A stretch of 64,000 bases of DNA from positions 62,001 through 126,000 of the forward strand of contig CANRFO010000003.1 in assembly GCA_947629925.1 (NCBI GenBank). Reading direction: 5' to 3'. The notes beneath the pieces were generated by a model, which saw only the letters and a list, made by a program, of their open reading frames with translations, had not been told where the DNA came from and did no database searches. The DNA is from an uncultured Ruminiclostridium sp. Lineage in GTDB: Bacteria; Bacillota; Clostridia; Oscillospirales; Ruminococcaceae. Of the stretch, positions 51,182 through 60,175 are shown one piece after another. Within the stretch, counting starts at the first letter, position 1. Every line of letters begins with the position of its first letter. A program made the position numbers and the translations under genes.

Positions 51182-51673
51182 CTAAAATCCCAAATATTCC
51201 GCCGTGCCGTCGATCCAGTCCATAAGCGTTTCAAAAACGTTTTCGTCTTTTTCTGCTACCTGTACCATCGTGCGGTCATAAACGGAGATATAATGTACCT
51301 GATTTTTCGTTGTTTTCTGAAGCCCGAGCTGATTTACCGCTACATCTTCCACACGGCTCAGCGTTACCATACCGTCAAGCTTTGACTGAAGGCGGATATT
51401 TTCGCTCTGCGCTTCCTCAAGCCTTTGGTTCTGATCGCTTATCTGTGCGCACACCTCGGAGATGGCGGCTTTGCTTCCTACAACGGCAAATGCAAGCATA
51501 GCCGCGAAGGCGACGAAAACAACGGTCTTGAACCAGTTGCCTGTTTTCGCAACAGACGTCTTATGGACTTTTATATTGCTTGCGGAATTTTCTCTCGGTT
51601 TGCGGACGGCGTTTTCGTCCGTATCAAATCTGGAAATGTCATATGCCGCGCTGCCTCTGTTGTATGCGTACAT
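51182..51673 (-). CDS. ftsL: FtsL-like divisome protein
   Basis: 163 residues; start behind CGAAAGGATATGAAAAA. A polar, partly basic cytoplasmic N-terminus to about residue 48, one membrane helix (FKTVVFVAFAAMLAFAVVGS), then a coiled coil (ISEVCAQISDQNQRLEEAQS, ENIRLQSKLDGMVTLSRVED) ending in a variable tail. Topology, size and position between rsmH and the class B PBP identify FtsL; sequence similarity in this family is always low. Confidence 0.82.
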   Translation of the reverse strand: MYAYNRGSAAYDISRFDTDENAVRKPRENSASNIKVHKTSVAKTGNWFKTVVFVAFAAMLAFAVVGSKAAISEVCAQISDQNQRLEEAQSENIRLQSKLDGMVTLSRVEDVAVNQLGLQKTTKNQVHYISVYDRTMVQVAEKDENVFETLMDWIDGTAEYLGF

Positions 51674-51717
51674 TTTTTCATATCCTTTCGTTTATCTTCC
51701 TCTGTAAAAGCAAAAGC

Positions 51718-52638
51718 TTACAGCTTTTCAAGTATCCTCAGCTTTGCGCTGCGGCTTCGCGGGTTGTCCCGAAGCTCCTCAGCCGACGCCTCTATGGGCT
51801 TTTTGTTTATCAGGACCGCTCTCGGCTTCTTCCCGCATACGCAAACGGGAAATTCGGGCGGGCATGTGCAGCCTGTGCAGTACTCGCGGAAGGCGTTTTT
51901 TACTATCCTGTCCTCAAGGGAGTGAAAAGTGATTATCGCCATCCTGCCGCCGCTGTCAAGCAGCTCAAAACCGTCCGCTATCCCCTTTTTAAGCGAATCA
52001 AGCTCGCTGTTCACTTCAATTCTTATCGCCTGAAAGGTTTTTCGGCAGGGATTTTTCTCGTTTCTCACCTTTGCGGGGACATGAGTCCGTATTATTTCCG
52101 CAAGCTGCGCAGTGGTTTCTATGGGAGCTTCCTGCCTTGCTTTAACTATGCCTTTTACTATTCCCGCGGCGTATTTTTCCTCGCCGTAAACATAGAGTAT
52201 TTCCGTGAGCCTTTTTTCGTCGTAGTCGTTTACCACGTCTCTGGCGCTCAGCCCCTCGCCGCTCATTCTCATATCCAGCGGCGCATCGTCGTGGTAGGAA
52301 AAGCCTCTTTCCCTGTTGTCGAGCTGATAGGAGCTTACGCCCAGATCCATCAGTATGCCGTCCGCTTTATCTATGTTGAGTTCGCCGAGGGCTTCGCTCA
52401 TTTGCGCAAAGTTGCGTGTTGCGAAAATGGGCGAATAGCCCTCGAGCCGTTTTTTTGCCGCTTCAATGGCTTCCTTGTCGCGGTCGAAGCAGATGAGCTT
52501 ACCGCCGCTGAGCCTTTTCGCTATCTCAAGACTATGTCCGCCGCCGCCTGTGGTGCAGTCTATATATGTCCCGTCGGGTCTTATGTTCAAGCCCTCTATG
52601 CACTCATCAAGCAGTACGGACTTATGTGAGAACTCCAT
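51718..52638 (-). CDS. rsmH: 16S rRNA (cytosine-N4) methyltransferase RsmH
   Basis: 306 residues. HKSVLLDECIEGLNIRPDGT, the SAM motif DCTTGGGGHS (about residue 30), ICFDRDKEAI, DGILMDLGVSSYQLDN with the catalytic motif, and TFHSLEDRIVKNAF are all present. It methylates C1402 of 16S rRNA. The start follows the mraZ stop by one base, with GGAG inside the mraZ 3' end. Confidence 0.97.
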   Translation of the reverse strand: MEFSHKSVLLDECIEGLNIRPDGTYIDCTTGGGGHSLEIAKRLSGGKLICFDRDKEAIEAAKKRLEGYSPIFATRNFAQMSEALGELNIDKADGILMDLGVSSYQLDNRERGFSYHDDAPLDMRMSGEGLSARDVVNDYDEKRLTEILYVYGEEKYAAGIVKGIVKARQEAPIETTAQLAEIIRTHVPAKVRNEKNPCRKTFQAIRIEVNSELDSLKKGIADGFELLDSGGRMAIITFHSLEDRIVKNAFREYCTGCTCPPEFPVCVCGKKPRAVLINKKPIEASAEELRDNPRSRSAKLRILEKL

Positions 52639-52639
52639 G

Positions 52640-53059
52640 TTATATCTCCAACTCCATAGCCGCTTCCATAAGTCCCTTCATATCCAGCGACTGGTTGAAG
52701 CTGTCCCACTTCTGTTTATCCCATATTTCCGCCTTGCCTTCAAGCCCTACGATAACTATTTCCGTCTGAAGCCCCGCATATTCACGCAAAGGAGCGGGAA
52801 TAAGGACTCTTCCCTGCTTGTCAGGTTCGACTTCAAAGGCGCTTCCGAAAATAAAGCGCTGGATCTCGGCGGTCCTTACCTGAGGCTTGCTGCGTATGGA
52901 TTTTACAAGGGCTTCCCAGTCCTCGGTGGAATAGACCTTGATACAATGCTCACCGATAGTTTTGGAGATGACAAAAGAGCTTCCCAGCTCTTCGCGGAGC
53001 TTTATGGGGAAATTCATTCTGCCTTTTGCATCAAGGGTGCTTTTAAATTCGCCCCGCAT
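52640..53059 (-). CDS. mraZ: transcriptional regulator MraZ
   Basis: 139 residues from the ATG at 53059, chosen because AAAGGAG lies 7 bp ahead; earlier in-frame starts have none. Two SpoVT/AbrB-like swapped-hairpin domains: MRGEFKSTLDAKGRMNFPIK and RFIFGSAFEVEPDKQGRVLI. The family members bind direct repeats ahead of their own operon and repress it. First gene of the dcw cluster. Confidence 0.96.
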   Translation of the reverse strand: MRGEFKSTLDAKGRMNFPIKLREELGSSFVISKTIGEHCIKVYSTEDWEALVKSIRSKPQVRTAEIQRFIFGSAFEVEPDKQGRVLIPAPLREYAGLQTEIVIVGLEGKAEIWDKQKWDSFNQSLDMKGLMEAAMELEI

Positions 53060-53088
53060 TCTTGTCATCTCCTTTCGGTGAAATTCAT

Positions 53089-53136
53089 GTGGTGGTTTTT
53101 TGTGGTGTATAAGACACAAAAGTGGCTATTTGGTCA
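53089..53136. promoter_or_regulatory. MraZ-box-like repeats ahead of mraZ
   Basis: On the plus strand GTGGT at 53092 and 53102, GTGGC at 53122 and a weaker TGGTC at 53131 fall on a 10-bp rhythm between the promoter and the mraZ start. MraZ of other bacteria binds TGGGN boxes spaced 10 bp; assignment as its operator here is inference. Confidence 0.5.
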
Positions 53137-53145
53137 CTTAAGTAG

Positions 53146-53174
53146 ATTATACACCACCGCAAAGCAAAAATCAA
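53146..53174 (-). promoter_or_regulatory. promoter of the dcw cluster
   Basis: On the minus strand TTGATT (53169-53174), 17-bp spacer, TATAAT (53146-53151), about 87 bp before the mraZ start. Confidence 0.75.
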
Positions 53175-53240
53175 CCTTTAAACGCTGATATTATAAAGAA
53201 AAAAGCGAAAAAATTTCGGCCTGTTTTTTGTATTATTTGC

Positions 53241-53273
53241 ACAAAAAAAGAACTTCCAATTTGGAAGTTCTTT
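53241..53273 (-). terminator. terminator after the ATPase/helicase-like pair
   Basis: Minus strand: AAAGAACTTCCAA-a-TTGGAAGTTCTTT followed by TTTT. It separates the pair upstream from the dcw promoter. Confidence 0.85.
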
Positions 53274-53379
53274 AGAATTTTACAAGATATTGTGTTGTTT
53301 TTAAATTTGATATACTACATTTGCTAAATCAGGCAAATCGTTTGCATAGCAACCATCTGTCGCTTCAGCAATACTGCCT

Positions 53380-56300
53380 TTACTTCTGATTGTCGATGAC
53401 CCACTTCGCAGCCATAAGAGGAGTAAGGCGGAAGTTCAGCGTCTTTACGCCTGCCGAAACGATATCCGCGCTTCTGCTGGAAGAGTCAGAGGTGATGTCG
53501 TAAACCATATGAGGCTCGTATTTCAGCGAGCATATAAAAAACTCAGGAGGAACAGACTCAGCCTGAGACAGCTCGGCGAGCCATGTGAACGGATCCATAC
53601 CGCCGATAGAAAGCTCTTTTATGAGCCAGCCCTGAGACGCGGCGATATGATTGCGGCACAAGTACATGGTAAATGTGAAGCGGCGTTCGCCTTCCTCTGT
53701 CATTACGTCGGTGGAGAAGTCCATAAGGTCGTAGGAATTTATGTCGTGACCGCTCTCTCCGCAGAATGCGCAGCAGGTGCCGTAGCCGTAAAGACGACCG
53801 TTGATGTCCTTTGCAAAGTAGTTCTTATATCCCGCAAGCTCGCTTTCCTCACGAATGGAAGTATAAAGCTCACGCACATATGCAAATTCCTCTTTGGAAA
53901 GGATAGGAGTTCTTCTGTACTTCAGCGGGAGCTGATCTGGGATTATGCGGTTAGGATCCTTGATTCTGTTGAAGAAATAAGAGAGTATCCCAAGTCCGCT
54001 GCCTGCGATGATATATTCCACCATAAGGGCGAACTCGGTCTTGTTAAGGTCATCGCGAAGTATAACGTATTTTTTCGCAGCCTTGCGCTCGTCCTCGGTG
54101 ATAGGCTGACCGAAATGCTTCACGCATACCACCTTGTCGTCGTCCTTCAGGAACGCTACGCCGTCAAAGCGCAGGTTTGTGGTATACAAATTATTCATGA
54201 TGTCCGAAGTTTCTTTATATGAGGCATAGTCCATCAGCAGCTCTGCCACCATATCAACGTCGAAGCTGTAACGCGATTTGGAATATCCGAAGTCGAAAAT
54301 TCTGTCCTTCATTACGCCCGACTCCATCAAGGCGTTTACGTCGCCGACTATCTCGATAAGGTCATTATTAGTGATAGAGCCGGGGATCATGAACTGCTTT
54401 CCGTAAACAAGGAAACGGTACTTCTTGTTGAAGTCGAGAGTGAAGCCGATCTCGCCGCCCTGTTCGCGGATAAGACGCAGGAAGCTCATAGTGTCCTTGC
54501 CCTGCGTGAAGGAATTCATCATAAGGCTTTCCACTTCCTGATAGTTCTGATGGCTCAGGAAGCGTTTTTCACGTCTTTTTACCGTGTCTATGGCGTTCTT
54601 GATGTTATTTACATGGATCTTTGAGATCTCGAAGGAATATTTTTCTCCGCCGCTTTCATAATGGATACGGTAATACTTCATGGCGAGAGTATAATTTTCG
54701 CCCGAAGCCTCGTCAAACAGAGAGAATATCTTTTCCAATGCGTCTTCGTCGGTAACGCAGTCGTCCACAAGCAAAGTGGGAAGATAGTGACCCAGAACGC
54801 TGGAAAATCCTGTATAAAGCTCATAGTCCGTAGGCGAACCGTCGGGCGCGGGGAACAGTTTATAGATTTTTCCGCCGCGGTGTATCTCGTAGCAGTAATT
54901 TCTTCCCGCTATGGTACCGTCTTCGTTTTCCCACTCGTATCCTGAATATATCGCGGACTCCTCGCCCTCGGCAAGACCGTCCTTCATCTTTTCAAGGCGC
55001 TTTACAATAAGCTCATCGGCAGCTTCGCCGCTGTCGTGATATTCCTTGGTGACGCCCGAAGAGGTCGCCTTAAAGGCGTTGGCTTTTATCTCATCATAAG
55101 GCGCAGGCTCTGCTTCTCCGGGGAACTGAAGTGATATTCCCGAAATGAAGATATCCTTTACCTTGTCCGCATAGCGGCTGGTTTTCATATAGCTGTTGAA
55201 AAACTCAAAAGCGTAGGATCTGGGGCGCAGGACGCAGCCTTCGCCTTCCTGCGCGGGAACAACGTCCAGTATGAAATACTTTTTATACTCATGAAGAATG
55301 GTGCTTACATCACGCTGAAGGGCGCCGTACACCTTTTCCTCGCAGTCGAAGCGTATACCTGTACGGCTGTTTGTAACACAGGTATTAGGTACGCTCACAA
55401 AGAAAGCCGAAAGCTTTTCGTCAACCACATTGTCTTTTCCCGCGCCTATGTAGCCTGTCAGCTCATAGGTCGAAAAGTAGTTGTATTTGCTGAGCAAAAG
55501 GCTTATTACGCTTGCTCTCTTGGTATTTGCCACTGCGAACGGAACAAGATACACAAAGCCTTCGTTTTCATAGCACAAAAAGTCGACAAGGCTCTTGTTG
55601 TTATGATAGAAACGTATCTTGGGAGTGTCGTTCTCGTCCTTGGAATAAAGCTGGACGCGGTAAATGTCGGTAGGCTTTCCGTTTTCCATGACAGCGACGT
55701 TCAGGGTGCGCTTGGGGTTTTCCGCCTCGCCGTCCTCGCCGTTCATAACCTTTTTGCGGTTAAAGGCGAAGCAAAGCTCTACCATGTTGAGATAATCGCC
55801 TTTTTTCTCGGTCAGAGTATGGAAATTGTCCTTTATGCGCTCATACTCGGTATGGTCGAGCTTCAGGGTGATAGTCGTTCCCTTGAACTGCTGAGCCTCA
55901 AGGTCAAAGGCGGAAAGGTGCAGCTTATTTCCGTTCTCGTTTTCAATGGTGAAGCTGAAACGGTTGGAACGGACGGACAAAGACTGAACGTTCAGGAACA
56001 CGCTCTTTGCGCCTATGCCGAAACGGCCTTCTCTGGTGGTGTCGCCGTTATTCATTCCGAAGCCGAAATAATAAAGCACGTCCTCCATTGAGAAACCGAC
56101 CTCGTTGTAGGAGAGGATAAGGGTGTCGTTTTCCTTGAAATCAGCCACGATCTTTATGTCGCTGCTGATATAATGACAGCCCATGGCGTTCTGAAACAGC
56201 TCGCGGATAATACTTTCCTTAGGATAGTCCTCGGTGTTTATCCTTGCGTTAAAGCCGGTCCTTCCGCTGAAAATATCGTTATAATACTCGATAAAAGGCT

Positions 56301-56433
56301 TGCCGTCCGTCTCGCCTGAATAGGCAAGACGCTGTATCTTGTTCAGCGCCTCGTCGCGGGCTTCGGCGTTGCCTGCTGTGTGAGCCTGATAAAAGTCGCC
56401 TATCAGGCTCAGTACGTTTTCTTCCCTCGGCAT
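53380..56433 (-). CDS. GHKL (Hsp90/sacsin-like) ATPase, 1017 residues
   Basis: Its start codon shares one base with the stop of the upstream gene (TGATG). The N-terminal ~220 residues carry GHKL nucleotide-site marks: N-box RELFQNAMG (Glu78, Asn82), a G1-like YNEVGFSMEDV (about 109-119, lacking the usual DxGxG Asp), and G2 EGRFGIGAKSVF (about 135-146). This resembles the Hsp90-like folds of sacsin-type proteins. The rest is unassigned, apart from a possible zinc site near the C-terminus (CCAFCGESGHD and a later CRNH). No membrane segments. Probably an ATP-switched clamp acting with the helicase-like partner. Similar ATPase/helicase pairs occur in phage-defence islands, but this one sits beside dcw genes. 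Confidence 0.8.
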   Translation of the reverse strand: MPREENVLSLIGDFYQAHTAGNAEARDEALNKIQRLAYSGETDGKPFIEYYNDIFSGRTGFNARINTEDYPKESIIRELFQNAMGCHYISSDIKIVADFKENDTLILSYNEVGFSMEDVLYYFGFGMNNGDTTREGRFGIGAKSVFLNVQSLSVRSNRFSFTIENENGNKLHLSAFDLEAQQFKGTTITLKLDHTEYERIKDNFHTLTEKKGDYLNMVELCFAFNRKKVMNGEDGEAENPKRTLNVAVMENGKPTDIYRVQLYSKDENDTPKIRFYHNNKSLVDFLCYENEGFVYLVPFAVANTKRASVISLLLSKYNYFSTYELTGYIGAGKDNVVDEKLSAFFVSVPNTCVTNSRTGIRFDCEEKVYGALQRDVSTILHEYKKYFILDVVPAQEGEGCVLRPRSYAFEFFNSYMKTSRYADKVKDIFISGISLQFPGEAEPAPYDEIKANAFKATSSGVTKEYHDSGEAADELIVKRLEKMKDGLAEGEESAIYSGYEWENEDGTIAGRNYCYEIHRGGKIYKLFPAPDGSPTDYELYTGFSSVLGHYLPTLLVDDCVTDEDALEKIFSLFDEASGENYTLAMKYYRIHYESGGEKYSFEISKIHVNNIKNAIDTVKRREKRFLSHQNYQEVESLMMNSFTQGKDTMSFLRLIREQGGEIGFTLDFNKKYRFLVYGKQFMIPGSITNNDLIEIVGDVNALMESGVMKDRIFDFGYSKSRYSFDVDMVAELLMDYASYKETSDIMNNLYTTNLRFDGVAFLKDDDKVVCVKHFGQPITEDERKAAKKYVILRDDLNKTEFALMVEYIIAGSGLGILSYFFNRIKDPNRIIPDQLPLKYRRTPILSKEEFAYVRELYTSIREESELAGYKNYFAKDINGRLYGYGTCCAFCGESGHDINSYDLMDFSTDVMTEEGERRFTFTMYLCRNHIAASQGWLIKELSIGGMDPFTWLAELSQAESVPPEFFICSLKYEPHMVYDITSDSSSRSADIVSAGVKTLNFRLTPLMAAKWVIDNQK

Positions 56434-58325
56434 CAGATCAACTCCTCATAAAAAGCTTCAAGAAATTCTGTATAGTCATGCTTCAAGCCGTGCTTCTCCA
56501 TAAGGTAGCGCCATGCGCAGTAGTAAACCATTGAGCGGTCGTTTTCATCTGCGGTATGAAGAAGCTGCATGCAGTCGGCGGCGTTATGGCAGGCGTCAAG
56601 CACTCCGCGAGCCTTATCTCTCAGGGAAACAAGCGCTCCGTGAGCGTTTTCCTCAGCGTAGGCGGCATATTCGGGACTGCCTGCGGGGTCGTATTTAACA
56701 GCGGTAAGAACGCCGCCCAGATCAAGGTAGCAGCAGCTCTCGCGGAAAACAGCCAGTTTCTTTGCGATTATATCGGCTATCTTGGCTTTGGTCCATTCGC
56801 CTGAAATATCAAACGCCATTTTCACAGAGTCCCTTCCGTAGCTCAGCGCCAGCTTCGCTCTGTCGGGAGTGGTTTGCAGGTTATACTTTGCGATAAGCTT
56901 TGAAAGTTCGGCGTCGCTTATCTTGTCGATATCCTCAAGCTCGCATATCATTTCCGCCAGCATTTTTTCCAATCCGTCAACAAACAGGTAAATATTTCTT
57001 CCCGGAATGTCATAGCTGAAGCCGTCGCAGAAGTTAAGAGCAAGGCTTCCGCAAAGTATCCTGCCGTCGAACTGGTCGGTCTCGTCTCTGAAAATGATAA
57101 ATTCGGGGTCTTCAAATCCGCCGTATCCGCCCTGCTTATATCTTCTGTGAAGCGTCAGCGGGTTGTCGGGAAGCTCATAGTTTACAACATGAGTGATCTT
57201 TTCAACGGCGTCGCACTCCTCGTCCTGATTATCCAAAGACAGCACTATGCGGATATTGTTCTCAGTGCTTGCTTTAAAGCACCTGAGCGTATCGTCTATG
57301 CCGTAAAGACCGCTTTTTCTGACGTATAATACCTTTCCCAGCCCCACAAGAGATGAGGAAAGTATTTTATAGATATATTCAAGCGTCTTTTCTGATGAAA
57401 AATAGGTTATTATCCTGCTGTCCGGGTCTTCCAGCAGCTTTTCCACCTCAGTGAGATACGCGTTCAGCTTGGAGTCGTATTCCCTCAGCAGATTTACCCT
57501 TTCGTCGTCATAATGCTCAGCTATATAAACCTTGCGCATATCAAGCGTAAGTTCCTCAAAAATATTTCCGCCTGAACTGTAAACAGGCGCGCGGCTGAGC
57601 TTTGCGCGTTCCTTCAGTATGTCGTCTGCAACGGTGTACTTAACGGTCTTTATTTTCGGGGGAGTAAGGTTCTCTCTTCCGTAATAGCGCATGAAAGGCG
57701 TTGACAAAGTAAAATTCACTATGCTTTCGTCAGGATGGTGCTCCTTGAAATAATCCGCCTTCGCAGCGTCCGCAAGAAACTTTTTCGGGAACTCGGACAA
57801 ACGCTCAGCAGCGTCGCGCTCCGCCTTTATATAAGGTGCGAACACAGCCAGAAGCTGAGTTTTGAAGTCAAAGCCTTCAAGTATCCCGTCGGTATTGATC
57901 CCTCCGCTTGAAAGGGCGCCGTCGATTATGACCAGATCCCATACAAGCCCTGCTTCGCGTATACGTTCAAAGATAGGATTTGCGCCCGCCTCATCATTGG
58001 TTATGTAGAGGTTGGCAAGTCCCTTTGCAAAATGATTTATACTGCGCTCGTCGGAGGTTATGAACTTGAAATCCGCGCCTATTCCCGTGATAAATGCTTT
58101 ATACCACGCATACATGAGCTTCGGCTTTGTGATAACCAGCACGGAAGGGTTTTTCTTTTCCGACATGACGTTTACCAACGCAAGCTGAGCCTTGCCGTAC
58201 TTGTCGTTTCCCTGCTCGTCCATGGAAATGACGCAGCCGAACTGCTCCAGCTTCCGCATAAACGCGGTATTCATTTCATTAAGGGGTAGCTTATCAAGCA
58301 GTATCCCTTTTATATCTTCACTCAT
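56433..58325 (-). CDS. SNF2-like helicase relative with lost catalytic motifs
   Basis: 630 residues; start behind GGGAGCAG. The order of segments follows SNF2/RapA ATPases: GKAQLALVNVMSEKKNPSVL with VITKPKLMYAWYKAF (motif Ia region), WDLVIIDGALSSGG where DEAH/DExH is expected (motif II), IITYFSSEKTLEYIYKIL (motif IV), and THVVNYELPDNPLTLHRRYK with QGGYGG in place of the Q..GR..R motif VI. No Walker A GxGKT is present. So the fold is probably retained while ATP hydrolysis is lost, suggesting a structural or DNA-binding role for the coupled GHKL ATPase. C-terminal ~150 residues are helical. Identification rests on motif order, not on strong similarity. Confidence 0.65.
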   Translation of the reverse strand: MSEDIKGILLDKLPLNEMNTAFMRKLEQFGCVISMDEQGNDKYGKAQLALVNVMSEKKNPSVLVITKPKLMYAWYKAFITGIGADFKFITSDERSINHFAKGLANLYITNDEAGANPIFERIREAGLVWDLVIIDGALSSGGINTDGILEGFDFKTQLLAVFAPYIKAERDAAERLSEFPKKFLADAAKADYFKEHHPDESIVNFTLSTPFMRYYGRENLTPPKIKTVKYTVADDILKERAKLSRAPVYSSGGNIFEELTLDMRKVYIAEHYDDERVNLLREYDSKLNAYLTEVEKLLEDPDSRIITYFSSEKTLEYIYKILSSSLVGLGKVLYVRKSGLYGIDDTLRCFKASTENNIRIVLSLDNQDEECDAVEKITHVVNYELPDNPLTLHRRYKQGGYGGFEDPEFIIFRDETDQFDGRILCGSLALNFCDGFSYDIPGRNIYLFVDGLEKMLAEMICELEDIDKISDAELSKLIAKYNLQTTPDRAKLALSYGRDSVKMAFDISGEWTKAKIADIIAKKLAVFRESCCYLDLGGVLTAVKYDPAGSPEYAAYAEENAHGALVSLRDKARGVLDACHNAADCMQLLHTADENDRSMVYYCAWRYLMEKHGLKHDYTEFLEAFYEELI

Positions 58326-58494
58326 AGAAGCTGCTCCCGCCCTTCGTCAAATTTTTCAGATAATTATACACCATATATTATAATACATTTTTTTGTTTTT
58401 TACAACAGTAAAATGATAAAATTTTTTTCGTTTTTTACAGCATATTGAACATATTATACAAATCAAGCCTCTGAAATATTAGATAAAAAGCAAT

Positions 58495-58530
58495 AAAACG
58501 CCGTTCTCACATAAGGAGAACGGCGTTTAT
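58495..58530. terminator. terminator of the glycolytic operon
   Basis: AAAACGCCGTTCTC - acataag - GAGAACGGCGTTTAT, directly beyond the gpmI stop codon. The 58326-58494 stretch is A/T-rich with no gene; it probably holds the promoter of the ATPase/helicase-like pair. Confidence 0.75.
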
Positions 58531-58533
58531 AGC

Positions 58534-60114
58534 TCATATCATAGCTTCTTCCCAGCAATCGGGAGCGGTAAGTCCGAACATTTTCGCAACGGTGGGCGCG
58601 ATATTTGCAAGCCCGTAGCTGTCAGATGGCTTTATCTCGTAATGCACGTCCTTGTCGTAGATGATGAAGGGAACAGGGTTCAGAGAGTGCGCGGTCCTTA
58701 CGGCTATCTCGCCCTTCTTGTTCTTTTCAAGCATCTCGTCCGCGTTGCCGTGGTCGGCGGTGACGAGCATTGTAACTCCACACTCGTCGCACACTGCTTT
58801 CAGCCTTGTAAGTCCCAGATCAACGCTTTCCACGCCGATTATAGTGCTGTCAAGACTTCCCGTGTGTCCAACCATATCGCCGTTGGGGAAGTTGCAGCGG
58901 ATAAAGTCATATTCGCCGCTTTTTATCACTTCTATCAGGTCGTCGGTTATCTCGGCGGATTTCATCCAAGGGCGCTGGTCGAAGCTGACCTTGTCGGAGG
59001 GTATCTCCTTGAATGTTTCAAGCTCGTCGCTGAATTTTGCGCTTCTGTTGCCGTTCCAGAAGTAGGTGACGTGACCGTACTTCTGAGTTTCGGAAACAGC
59101 GTACTGCTTGTAGCCGTTGGCAACAAGCAATTCAGAGAGTGTATTCTTTATTTCGGGGGGATTTACAAGATAGCGCTTAGGCAATTTCAGGTCGCCGTCG
59201 TACTGTAACATTCCCGCATATACAACGTCTAACTTTTCGCCTCTGTCAAAGTGGGTGAATACTTCATCGTCAAACGCCATGGAAAGCTCTATCGCTCTGT
59301 CCCCTCTGAAATTGAACAAAACTACGCTGTCCTTGGGGTTTATCTTTCCAACAGGCTCGCCGTTTTCCGCAATAACGAATGCGGGGAGATCCTGGTCGAT
59401 AACGCCCTCGTTCTCAGCGCGGTATGTTTCTATCGCTTTGGCGGCGGAATCAAACTGCCTGCCCTCACCTTTGACGTGGGTGTTCCAGCCCAGCTCTACC
59501 ATTTTCCAGTCAGCCTGATAGCGGTCCATGGTGACCTTCATTCTGCCGCCGCCGCTGGCTATCTTTCCGTCAAAATCTGCGCTGTTAAGCTCAGACAGCT
59601 TGTTTTCAAGCTGCTCGACGTAAGTCAGGGCGCTGGTGGCGGGAACGTCACGTCCGTCCAGCAGGATATGTACGCGGGCTTTTTTCACTCCGTCCTTTTT
59701 GGCTCTTTCAAGCATATTCAGCAGGTGAGAGATGTTGGAATGTACGTTGCCGTCGGAGAGAAGTCCGATAAAGTGGAGAGTAGAATCGTTTTGCTTTACG
59801 TTGCCAACTACCTCCTGCCAGCTTTCGGAATCGTACATTTTGCCGCTTTCGATAGACTCATTAACCAGCTTTGCGCCTTGGGAGTATATCTGTCCGCAGC
59901 CAATGGCGTTGTGTCCCACCTCGCTGTTGCCCATATCGTCGTCGGTGGGAAGTCCCACTGCTCCGCCGTGAGCCTTTAAGCGAGTGTTGGGGCAGTTTTT
60001 CAGCATCCAGTCAAGGGTAGGGGTATTGGCAAGTGTGACGGCGTCGCCAAGACCCGTCTTTGAAAAGCCAACGCCGTCCATTACCACAAGCAGGATAGGT
60101 TTTTTTGCTTTCAT
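58534..60114 (-). CDS. gpmI: cofactor-independent phosphoglycerate mutase
   Basis: 526 residues; start behind AATAGGAGAAAATAT. Converts 3- to 2-phosphoglycerate with two Mn ions. Metal and nucleophile marks: VVMDGVGFSKTGLGDAV at the N-terminus, DDMGNSEVGHNAIGCG with the phosphorylated Ser (about residue 65), LLDGRDVPATSAL, NFRGDRAIELSMA, NFPNGDMVGHTG and VTADHGNADEM. Last gene in the pgk-tpiA-gpmI order. Confidence 0.97.
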   Translation of the reverse strand: MKAKKPILLVVMDGVGFSKTGLGDAVTLANTPTLDWMLKNCPNTRLKAHGGAVGLPTDDDMGNSEVGHNAIGCGQIYSQGAKLVNESIESGKMYDSESWQEVVGNVKQNDSTLHFIGLLSDGNVHSNISHLLNMLERAKKDGVKKARVHILLDGRDVPATSALTYVEQLENKLSELNSADFDGKIASGGGRMKVTMDRYQADWKMVELGWNTHVKGEGRQFDSAAKAIETYRAENEGVIDQDLPAFVIAENGEPVGKINPKDSVVLFNFRGDRAIELSMAFDDEVFTHFDRGEKLDVVYAGMLQYDGDLKLPKRYLVNPPEIKNTLSELLVANGYKQYAVSETQKYGHVTYFWNGNRSAKFSDELETFKEIPSDKVSFDQRPWMKSAEITDDLIEVIKSGEYDFIRCNFPNGDMVGHTGSLDSTIIGVESVDLGLTRLKAVCDECGVTMLVTADHGNADEMLEKNKKGEIAVRTAHSLNPVPFIIYDKDVHYEIKPSDSYGLANIAPTVAKMFGLTAPDCWEEAMI

Positions 60115-60175
60115 ATATTTTCTCCTATTGTTCTTTTTATCAGAAATAAAGGGGCGTATGCCCCTTTGTATCCTT

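Noticed and set aside
50000-51185. 427-codon plus-strand frame opposite the PBP gene
   Set aside because: Antisense shadow; the minus strand carries SxxK and KSGT motifs and PASTA domains in one unbroken frame.
53509-56091. Plus-strand frames of 237 and 266 codons opposite the GHKL ATPase
   Set aside because: No ribosome sites and no recognisable products; the opposite frame is a continuous 1017 codons coupled to its neighbour.
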